Of a DNA stretch of 5,111 nucleotides, positions 1 through 5,111 are shown one piece after another. Origin of the DNA: Pseudomonadota bacterium (GTDB lineage Bacteria; Pseudomonadota; Gammaproteobacteria; Steroidobacterales; Steroidobacteraceae); contig JAEYXD010000239.1 of the NCBI GenBank assembly GCA_023428645.1, positions 1 to 5,111 of the forward strand. Reading direction: 5' to 3'. Under the pieces are notes generated by a model that worked only from the letters and a program-made list of their open reading frames with translations, was not told the DNA's origin and ran no database searches. A program made the position numbers and the translations under genes. Position 1 is the stretch's first letter; each line of letters opens with the position of its first letter.

Positions 1-3000
1 ATGCCGATGCCGGTGTCGCGCACTTCGAAGCGGGTCAGCACCTTGCCGTCGCGGCGGCCGACGGTGCTCACCTCGATGACGATTTCGCCCTCGCGGGTGA
101 ATTTGATCGCGTTGCCGACGAGATTGATCAAGCACTGACGGATGCGCTGCGGATCGCCGACGACGCGATCCGGAACGTCCGGATGCACGTGCACGACGAG
201 CTCCAGGTTCTTCGCCGCCGCCTGGAACGCCATCATTCCGCCGACGTCCTCGACGTTGCCGCGCAGGTCGAGCTCGATCGCTTCGATGTCGAGCTTGCCG
301 GCCTCGATCTTCGAGAAATCGAGAATGTCGTTGATCACGATCAGCAGCGAATCGGCGCTCGTGCGGATCGTCTCGGCGAAGTCGCGCTGGGTGCGGTCGA
401 GCGCGGTGTCGAGCAGCAGGCCCGTCATGCCGATGATGCCGTTCATCGGCGTGCGGATCTCATGGCTGACGTTCGCGAGGAAGAAGCTCTTCGCGCGACT
501 CGCCGCCTCGGCCGCTGCCGTCGCCTTGACGAGCGCTTCGCGCGCCGCGCGCGCTTCGGTGACGTCCTGCAGGGAGCCTGACATGCGCAGCGGCTGGCCG
601 TGCGCATCGCGCTCCGCCGCGGCGCGGGCGCGATACCAGCGATAGTCGCCGCTTTTCGTGCGCAGGCGGATCTCCACGTCGTACGGCTGCTCGCACTGGA
701 AGTGCGCCTGCGTCGCGCGCGCGACGCGCTCCGTGTCCTCGGGATGCAGATGATCGCGCAGGAAATTCGTCTGGCTCGGCAGCTCGTTCGGCGCGTAGCC
801 GAGCAGTTCGATCAAGCGCGGCGAGCACCACGCGTCGCCATTGGCTTCCAGCTCCCACAAGCCGTCCTGCGTGCCGTTGATGGCGCGCTCGAAGCGCCGC
901 TGCGCGAGCTGCAGCGCATTCTCGGCGAGTTTCTGCTCGTGGATGTCGTGAATCGAGCCGGACATCAGCACGACCGTGCCGCTGTCGTCGCGCTCCGCCA
1001 TGCCGCGCTGGCGGAACCAGCGGTATTCCCCGTTCGCGCACTTGAGGCGGATATCGGCGTAGTACGGCGCGCCGGTCGCGACGTGATGATTGATCGCCTC
1101 GCGCGGCGCCTGCCGGTCGTTCGGATGCGTGAGCAGCTCCAGCGCCTCGGTGTCCGCCGGCAGTGAGCCTTCCGAGTAGCCGAGCAGCGCGTGATAGCTC
1201 GACGACAACCACGTGCGGCCGGTGCGAACGTCAGCCTCCCAGTGGCCTTCGGAGCTCGACAGCGAAGCACGCTCGAGCCGGCCTTCCGCGAGACGCAGCT
1301 GCTCGGCTTGCTGCTCGAGTCGGTTCGCGGCTTCGATTTCCGCGGTGATGTTCCATGACGCGCCGAGCGCGGTGACCGCATTGCCTTCGTCGTCGTAGAA
1401 CAGCTTGACGAAGTTCTGGACGTGCACCGTCGCGCCGTCGTGCGCGAGCCCGCGATAGCGGTATGACACGCGATCGGTGCCCGTGCGCATCGCGTTCGCG
1501 ATCTCGCGCGCCAGGCACGTGCGGTCCTCGGGATGCGTGCGCGCCAGCAAGGACTGGACCGTGTAGCGATCGTCGCCTGGATGGACGAGCGCCTTGATCG
1601 GGTTCTCGATCCAGCGGAACTCCGGGATCGTGAGATCGAGCTCCCAGGAGCTGATGTCGGCGACCTGGGTCGCGACGCTCAAGCGTTCGAGCAGCAACCG
1701 CTGCTGGACGCTCTGCTGCTCGAGCTTCTGCGCCGCTTCGACCTCGCGCGTGACGTCCCAGGACACGCCCAGCAGGCTGGCGGTCGCGCCATCGTCGTCG
1801 TGCATGAGGCGCACGTGCGACTGCACGTGCACGATGTTGCCTTGCTCGCCGAGCGCCCGATGACGCAGCGAGAAGCGCTCGCTCTTCGTGCGCTGCGCCT
1901 CCGCGATCGACGCGGCGAACAGCGCGCGATCGTCCGGGTGCACGCGGGCCGCCGTGAACACGTCCATGTTCGCGGTCGGGTCCGGCCGCGCGGTGCCGAG
2001 CGCGGCGAGCCAGTTCTCGGTCCACAGGAAACGATTCGCCTGCAGATCGATCTCCCACGAGCAGATGCTGGCGGCATCCGTCGCCATGCTGAGACGGGCC
2101 GCCTGCTGCTGGAGCAGGTGGGTCGTCTGCACTTCGTTCGTGACGTCCGAGGTCGCGCCGAGCAAGCGCAACGCCTTGCCGGTCTCGTCGCGCACGATGT
2201 GCACGTAGTAATGCAGATGCCGGAGCGTGCCGTCGGTGCGCTGGATGCGGAAGCGGCACGAGTAGTTCCGCTGGCCGTTGTCGATCGCCTGCCGTACGCC
2301 CGTGTCGATCTGCGCGAGATCACTCGGATCGATCAGCTTGCGCAGCCGCTCCAAGTACTCCTCGAGCGGCACGTCGTCGAGGCCGAACGCCTTGGTGCGG
2401 TTTTCGACCCACATCATCTTGCCCGAGGGCAGCTCGATCTCCCAGGCCGAGATGCCGGCGGCCTTGCTCGCGACGCTCAGGCGGTCGAGCAGCATGCGAA
2501 CGTGCTCGGTCTGCGCTCGCAGCTGGGCCGCATGCTCGACTTCCTCGGTTACGTCCCACGTGACGCCGAGCAGCCGCAGCGGTGCGCCGCGGCCGTCCCG
2601 GAAGATGCGAACGTGCGTCTGGATGTGACGCAAGGCGCGATCGTCGAGACGACGGATCGCATGACGAACCGACATGAGGTTGTCGACGGACCCGTAGACC
2701 GCGGCATGCATTTGCGCACACACGCGCTCGGATTCCTCGGGCGGCAAGAGCTGCGGCAACAGCGCTTCGTGCAGGCCGTGCTCGGCGCCGAGGATGCGCA
2801 ATGTCTGCGGGTCCGCCTCGATCGCTCGCGTCGTGAGGTCCATGTCCCACACGCCGATGCCCGCGGTCTGTGTCGCGAGGTTCAAGCGGTCGCGCAGGCG
2901 GCGCTCTTCCTCGGCGCGCAGGCGCAAGTGATCGCTGCGCTCGACTTCCGAGGTGACGTCGATCGTGACGCCGAGCACGCGGGTGGCCGTCCCCGCCGAA

Positions 3001-4019
3001 TCGCGCGTCACGTGCGCATGGAACTGCACGTGGCGCAGCGCGCCGTTGGCGAAGATCGCGCGATGGCGATGCGAGATGTGCCGGCCGTTCGCGAGCGCAT
3101 CGTCGATCACCGCCGTGAATTCGGTGACGTCGTCGGGATGTACGACGCTCGTGCAGAGCGCGCGCGCACCGTGCTCGATGCGCAGGCCGGTGATCCCGTA
3201 GGCGCGAGCGATCGACGCATCCACCGTCATGCTGTCGGAGGCGACGTCCCAATCCCACACGCCGATGCCGCCGACGCGCGTCGCGAGATTCAACCGTTCG
3301 AGGAGCACCGCCTGCGCCTTGGCCTGCTGTTCGAGCGCCTCCTGTGCGTGCGCCTGAGCGGTCCGCTGCTGCTCCAACGCCTGCGCCTGGAGGCGACGCG
3401 TCGCTTCCACCTGCTCGGACATGTCCAAGGTGATGCCGTGGACCCGCGTCGCGCGGCCTTGGGCATCGCGAACGACTTGACCATGCAGCTGCACCGGCCG
3501 AATGAACCCGTCCGCGTGCACCGAACGGTAGGCGATGATGAAGTGCGTCTTCTCCTTGAGCGCGAGGGCCATCTCCTGCTGGTAGTGCGCGAGATCCTCG
3601 GGGTGCACGATGTGTTTGACGAATTCGAGCGGGTCGCGCAGCGCCGCGCGCGCGCCGTCCGAATACACCGCGACCTCGTTTGGATCGACGATGAGCCGTT
3701 TGCCGGCGATGTCCCAGTCGAAGAGGCGAACGCCGGCGGCCTGCGCGGCGATGCGGACGCGCTCGAGCGCATCGGCGTCGAACGGCGTGCGGTCCTCGCG
3801 ACGCGGCCGTGGGTGCCGAGGCATCGCGAGCAGCAGCGCGAATGCGGCACCGAGCGCGAAGGCGAGTCCCAGCGACAGCCACGGTGTCCGTGAAGGCGGC
3901 ACACCGACGACGAGCACGGCACCCGCGAGAATCGCAAAGGTGACGGCGGCCGCGAAGGCATATCGCAACCGGCGCACGCTGTCGGAAATGTCAGGTAACT
4001 GCGTCACAAACGATGGCAT
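1..4019 (-). CDS. Multi-PAS sensor histidine kinase, probably hybrid type (3' end outside window)
   Basis: This is an inner-membrane sensor kinase that should autophosphorylate a histidine and pass the phosphate to a response regulator. Seen in 1339 codons: two hydrophobic helices at about residues 20-40 and 46-66, split by a loop of only five or so residues; eight PAS modules of the PAS_3-like type from about 85 to 1155, with anchor tryptophans at 102, 255, 391, 526, 655, 792, 927 and 1055; a long Gln/Ala-rich helical linker at 203-243; HisKA with the H-box SHEIRTPMNG and phosphoacceptor His1186; and an ATPase domain with the N-box Asn1299 and Asn1303 and the start of the DTGIG box at Asp1335. 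The frame then runs off the window. The HisKA sequence resembles that of hybrid kinases of the BarA type, so C-terminal receiver domains are likely but unseen. ATG 4019 was chosen because it precedes the membrane helices directly; GTG 4040 is an in-frame alternative with a better Shine-Dalgarno. The signal and the cognate regulator are unknown. The family call is very safe; the specific role is not. Confidence 0.96.
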   Translation of the reverse strand, partial: MPSFVTQLPDISDSVRRLRYAFAAAVTFAILAGAVLVVGVPPSRTPWLSLGLAFALGAAFALLLAMPRHPRPRREDRTPFDADALERVRIAAQAAGVRLFDWDIAGKRLIVDPNEVAVYSDGARAALRDPLEFVKHIVHPEDLAHYQQEMALALKEKTHFIIAYRSVHADGFIRPVQLHGQVVRDAQGRATRVHGITLDMSEQVEATRRLQAQALEQQRTAQAHAQEALEQQAKAQAVLLERLNLATRVGGIGVWDWDVASDSMTVDASIARAYGITGLRIEHGARALCTSVVHPDDVTEFTAVIDDALANGRHISHRHRAIFANGALRHVQFHAHVTRDSAGTATRVLGVTIDVTSEVERSDHLRLRAEEERRLRDRLNLATQTAGIGVWDMDLTTRAIEADPQTLRILGAEHGLHEALLPQLLPPEESERVCAQMHAAVYGSVDNLMSVRHAIRRLDDRALRHIQTHVRIFRDGRGAPLRLLGVTWDVTEEVEHAAQLRAQTEHVRMLLDRLSVASKAAGISAWEIELPSGKMMWVENRTKAFGLDDVPLEEYLERLRKLIDPSDLAQIDTGVRQAIDNGQRNYSCRFRIQRTDGTLRHLHYYVHIVRDETGKALRLLGATSDVTNEVQTTHLLQQQAARLSMATDAASICSWEIDLQANRFLWTENWLAALGTARPDPTANMDVFTAARVHPDDRALFAASIAEAQRTKSERFSLRHRALGEQGNIVHVQSHVRLMHDDDGATASLLGVSWDVTREVEAAQKLEQQSVQQRLLLERLSVATQVADISSWELDLTIPEFRWIENPIKALVHPGDDRYTVQSLLARTHPEDRTCLAREIANAMRTGTDRVSYRYRGLAHDGATVHVQNFVKLFYDDEGNAVTALGASWNITAEIEAANRLEQQAEQLRLAEGRLERASLSSSEGHWEADVRTGRTWLSSSYHALLGYSEGSLPADTEALELLTHPNDRQAPREAINHHVATGAPYYADIRLKCANGEYRWFRQRGMAERDDSGTVVLMSGSIHDIHEQKLAENALQLAQRRFERAINGTQDGLWELEANGDAWCSPRLIELLGYAPNELPSQTNFLRDHLHPEDTERVARATQAHFQCEQPYDVEIRLRTKSGDYRWYRARAAAERDAHGQPLRMSGSLQDVTEARAAREALVKATAAAEAASRAKSFFLANVSHEIRTPMNGIIGMTGLLLDTALDRTQRDFAETIRTSADSLLIVINDILDFSKIEAGKLDIEAIELDLRGNVEDVGGMMAFQAAAKNLELVVHVHPDVPDRVVGDPQRIRQCLINLVGNAIKFTREGEIVIEVSTVGRRDGKVLTRFEVRDTGIG
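555..3767 (-). repeat. Tandem array of eight PAS modules within the kinase (protein-level repeat)
   Basis: Each unit starts with a helix of the form L-x-x-A-[ST] followed by G/S-x-W-[DE]-x-[DE], carries an HPDD-like motif mid-domain (for example His139 in module 1), and ends in a PAC-like strand reading G-x-[ST]-x-D-[VI]-T-x-E-[VI]-E. Spacing between successive anchor tryptophans is 153, 136, 135, 129, 137, 135 and 128 residues; the extra length in the first gap is the linker at 203-243. Modules 1 to 6 share the D-V-T-x-E-V-E style of ending, while modules 7 and 8 look like ordinary PAS_3 domains with YRW[FY]R before the last strands. The mid-domain motif is degenerate in module 3 (PPEE) and module 4 (DPSD). 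None shows the cysteine motif of LOV domains (NCRFLQ), so flavin photosensing is not indicated. The bound ligand of each module, if any, cannot be read from the sequence. Domain boundaries are by eye. Confidence 0.88.
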
Positions 4020-4060
4020 CTCAAAGCTGCAGCAGCACACAAGCGCTTCCGGCCATGCCG
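4020..4060 (-). promoter_or_regulatory. Translation-start region of the kinase, ambiguous start
   Basis: Just upstream of ATG 4019 there is only a weak ribosome-binding match (TTTGAG directly against the start codon). The frame stays open upstream to a TGA at 4074-4076. It contains a GTG whose first base is 4040, preceded at a five-base gap by GGAAG, which is a better Shine-Dalgarno. Starting there would add seven residues, including three cysteines in a row (VCCCSFE, with V read as Met). Both starts leave the membrane helices intact. I prefer the ATG because the added residues look like non-coding sequence, but this is unproven. Confidence 0.4.
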
Positions 4061-4112
4061 TGCGCCCTCGACATCACCGATGCGGCTTTCGCGACACGGG
4101 AAACGGTCGAGC

Positions 4113-4122
4113 AGTACGTACT
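4113..4122. promoter_or_regulatory. Perfect 10-base palindrome AGTACGTACT, possible operator
   Basis: The sequence AGTACGTACT equals its own reverse complement and lies about 94 bases upstream of the kinase start and about 70 bases upstream of the candidate AsmA -10 box. Its place between two divergent genes suits a regulator site. A palindrome of this length can also arise by chance, there is no second copy in the intergenic region, and I do not recognise a specific regulator consensus. Confidence 0.2.
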
Positions 4123-4136
4123 TTCAGGGATCGTGG

Positions 4137-4151
4137 GTCACGGTGCGTGAC
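4137..4151. promoter_or_regulatory. Inverted repeat GTCAC-N5-GTGAC, possible operator
   Basis: Two perfect five-base arms, GTCAC and GTGAC, are separated by GGTGC. The 15-base element sits roughly in the middle of the divergent intergenic region, upstream of the candidate AsmA promoter. Dyads of this size are typical of dimeric regulators, but the arms do not extend further and no named consensus is matched. It is a weak prediction from symmetry alone. Confidence 0.22.
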
Positions 4152-4192
4152 TGGCGCTCACACTGTTCACGAGTCGAAGGCCCACAAGTGCC

Positions 4193-4201
4193 TGCTAGAA
4201 T
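4193..4201 (+). promoter_or_regulatory. Candidate extended -10 promoter for the AsmA-family gene
   Basis: TGC followed directly by TAGAAT matches the extended -10 form TGnTATAAT with one mismatch in the hexamer. No good -35 hexamer lies 16 to 18 bases upstream, which is tolerated by extended -10 promoters. Transcription would begin near 4208, giving a leader of about 93 bases before ATG 4301. This is the best sigma-70-like match I see between the two genes, and it points towards the AsmA gene. Confidence 0.42.
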
Positions 4202-4229
4202 CGGCCCTGTGAACTTGCGCACATTCCGT

Positions 4230-4268
4230 GTGCCGGTTGGCACTGCCCCGACGGCTCTGGTCGGCGGC
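4230..4268 (+). promoter_or_regulatory. Two adjacent predicted hairpins in the AsmA-gene leader
   Basis: The first hairpin, 4230-4243, is GTGCC-GGTT-GGCAC: five pairs and a four-base loop. The second, 4245-4268, pairs GCCCCGAC with GTCGGCGGC through eight pairs with one bulged C (4265) around a seven-base loop. Neither is followed by a run of T, so they are not classical intrinsic terminators, and they end about 20 bases before the Shine-Dalgarno, so they do not mask it as drawn. They could stabilise the leader or be a by-product of high GC. Confidence 0.25.
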
Positions 4269-4289
4269 GCTCCCTTCAAGGCTGGTTGC

Positions 4290-4293
4290 GAGG
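4290..4293 (+). promoter_or_regulatory. Shine-Dalgarno site fixing the AsmA-gene start
   Basis: GAGG lies seven bases before ATG 4301, an ordinary spacing. An in-frame TGA at 4295-4297 sits between this site and the ATG, so no upstream start is possible in this frame. Together they fix the start at 4301. Confidence 0.75.
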
Positions 4294-4300
4294 TTGACCG

Positions 4301-5111
4301 ATGCGCATTGCGAAGATTGCGGCTTTTGTCATCGGCGGGCTGCTTGCGCTCATCGTGCTCGCGCTCGTGCTCATCGTTGCGTTCGTCGATCCGAACGACT
4401 ATCGCGACGACATCGAACGGATCGTCGAGGCGCAGACCGGCCGCAAGCTCACGATCGACGGCGAGCTGAAACTCTCGCTGTTTCCATGGTTGGCGCTCGA
4501 AACCGGACCGGCGAGCCTGGCCGATGCGCCGGGGTTTGGCGCCGAGCCGTTCGCGGCGATCCAGGGGGCGCGCGTGAGCGTGCGCGTCCTGCCGCTGCTG
4601 CGGGGCAAGTTCGACGTCGGCACGGTCACGCTCGACTCGCCGCGCATTCGCTTGATCACGGACGCGAACGGCCAGAACAACTGGGCGGATCTCGGCGGCG
4701 AGGCGACGCAACCCGAAACGCCGAGCGAGCCGAGCACGCCGACCGAGATCCCGACGATCGCCGGTCTGACGATCAAGAACGCGTCGGTGCTGCTCGAGAA
4801 CCGGCAGGACGATACGCGCACCACCCTGCGCGATTTCAACATGAAGACCGGCCGTCTCGCGTCGGGCGAGCCGTTCGAGGTCGAGACGGACTTCGTCGTC
4901 GAGCAGGGCACGGCGTTGTCGGCGAAGGTGAAGATGACGAGCGGGGTCACCGCCGATTTCGAGCGCAACGTCCACCGCCTGTCCGAGCCCACGATCGATG
5001 TGACGCTGACGGGCGAGGGCTATCCGCCCGAAGGCATTCCCCTGCAGATTCGCGTGAGCGGCATCGAAGCGAACCTGGCGCAGGACACCTACCGCTTGCT
5101 GGGCCTCAACG
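4301..5111 (+). CDS. AsmA-family protein, N-terminal part (3' end outside window)
   Basis: AsmA-family proteins are long, inner-membrane-anchored, mostly periplasmic proteins related to the bridge-like lipid transfer proteins, and are linked to phospholipid movement to, and homeostasis of, the outer membrane. The 270 codons seen here encode a signal-anchor helix at about residues 7-28 after a short basic start (MRIAK), followed at once by the family hallmark: DPNDYRDDIERIV, then TGRKLTIDGEL (46-56), then the LSLFPWLALE segment (58-67). Repeating beta-strand-like stretches follow (for example VGTVTLDSPRIRLI, 106-119), then NGQNNWADL (123-131), a Pro/Glu/Thr-rich linker at about 137-151, and more alternating polar and hydrophobic strands. 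Family members often run well past 600 residues, so most of the protein is probably missing. The gene is transcribed away from the sensor kinase with its own Shine-Dalgarno. I do not assign the symbol asmA because several paralogues (AsmA, YicH, YhjG types) share this N-terminus. Confidence 0.94.
   Translation, partial: MRIAKIAAFVIGGLLALIVLALVLIVAFVDPNDYRDDIERIVEAQTGRKLTIDGELKLSLFPWLALETGPASLADAPGFGAEPFAAIQGARVSVRVLPLLRGKFDVGTVTLDSPRIRLITDANGQNNWADLGGEATQPETPSEPSTPTEIPTIAGLTIKNASVLLENRQDDTRTTLRDFNMKTGRLASGEPFEVETDFVVEQGTALSAKVKMTSGVTADFERNVHRLSEPTIDVTLTGEGYPPEGIPLQIRVSGIEANLAQDTYRLLGLN

Noticed and set aside
460..1212. A 250-codon open frame on the minus strand, and a 188-codon plus-strand frame at 600-1166
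   Set aside because: Both overlap PAS 7, PAS 8 and the start of HisKA in the wrong frame and carry no recognisable domain.
1231..2259. A 342-codon open frame on the minus strand within the kinase
   Set aside because: Out of frame with the PAS modules and extremely rich in Arg, Ala and His; no family resemblance.
2320..3882. A 520-codon open frame on the minus strand overlapping the kinase in another frame
   Set aside because: The product is Arg/Ala/Gly-rich low-complexity sequence with no domain, typical of an out-of-frame reading of GC-rich DNA. The kinase frame here shows PAS motifs.
1533..3893. A 786-codon open frame on the plus strand, opposite the kinase
   Set aside because: It lies in exact codon register with the kinase, so it stays open simply because the kinase avoids the codons TTA, CTA and TCA, as GC-rich genes do. 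Its translation is Arg/Asp/Val-rich with no recognisable domain, while the minus strand encodes clear PAS domains with conserved motifs.
4041..4200. Search for a kinase promoter on the minus strand
   Set aside because: No TATAAT-like hexamer with a sensible -35 partner stood out; candidates around the AGTACGTACT palindrome match the consensus too poorly to report.
3610..4212. A 200-codon plus-strand open frame crossing the kinase start into the intergenic region
   Set aside because: It is mostly antisense to the kinase N-terminus, its product is Ser/Arg/Ala-rich, and no ribosome site or domain supports it.
4273..4281. Short palindrome CCTTCAAGG before the AsmA Shine-Dalgarno
   Set aside because: Four-base arms with a one-base centre are too short to mean anything in this composition, and a one-base loop cannot form a hairpin.
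4124..4975. A 283-codon open frame on the minus strand across the AsmA gene and the intergenic region
   Set aside because: It is antisense to the AsmA hallmark sequence and its product is Arg-rich without domains. The plus strand has a proper Shine-Dalgarno, signal anchor and family motifs.

Overview
The window looks like part of the chromosome of a GC-rich Gram-negative bacterium, most likely a proteobacterium. I base this on the high GC, on codons that mostly end in G or C, and on an AsmA-family envelope protein. A gammaproteobacterium fits, but genus or species cannot be read from this sequence. I see no mobile elements, CRISPR arrays, tRNA or rRNA genes.

Layout: two partial genes diverge from an intergenic region of about 280 bases. 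Positions 4019 down to 1 (minus strand) hold the first 1339 codons of a very large sensor histidine kinase. It has a short N-terminal pair of membrane helices, then eight PAS-type sensor modules in tandem joined by helical linkers, then a HisKA phosphoacceptor domain (His1186) and the start of the ATPase domain. The window edge cuts it inside the DTGIGI ATP-binding box, so the rest of the ATPase and any receiver or Hpt domains lie outside. Positions 4301 to 5111 (plus strand) hold the first 270 codons of an AsmA-family protein, an N-terminally anchored, mostly periplasmic protein of the kind linked to outer-membrane lipid transport and homeostasis.

The intergenic region holds a good Shine-Dalgarno for the AsmA gene, a plausible extended -10 promoter for it, two predicted hairpins in its leader, and two short palindromes that could be operators. 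No convincing promoter for the kinase was found, and its start codon is somewhat uncertain (ATG 4019 or GTG 4040).

How they work together: the sequence shows only divergent neighbours with a shared upstream region. A link such as the kinase responding to envelope state is speculation. The most notable item is the kinase itself. Its input is eight tandem PAS modules that must be almost entirely cytoplasmic, the first six resemble each other more than the last two, and the PAS switch motif is altered in modules 6 and 7. I found no evidence for a wholly new kind of system.
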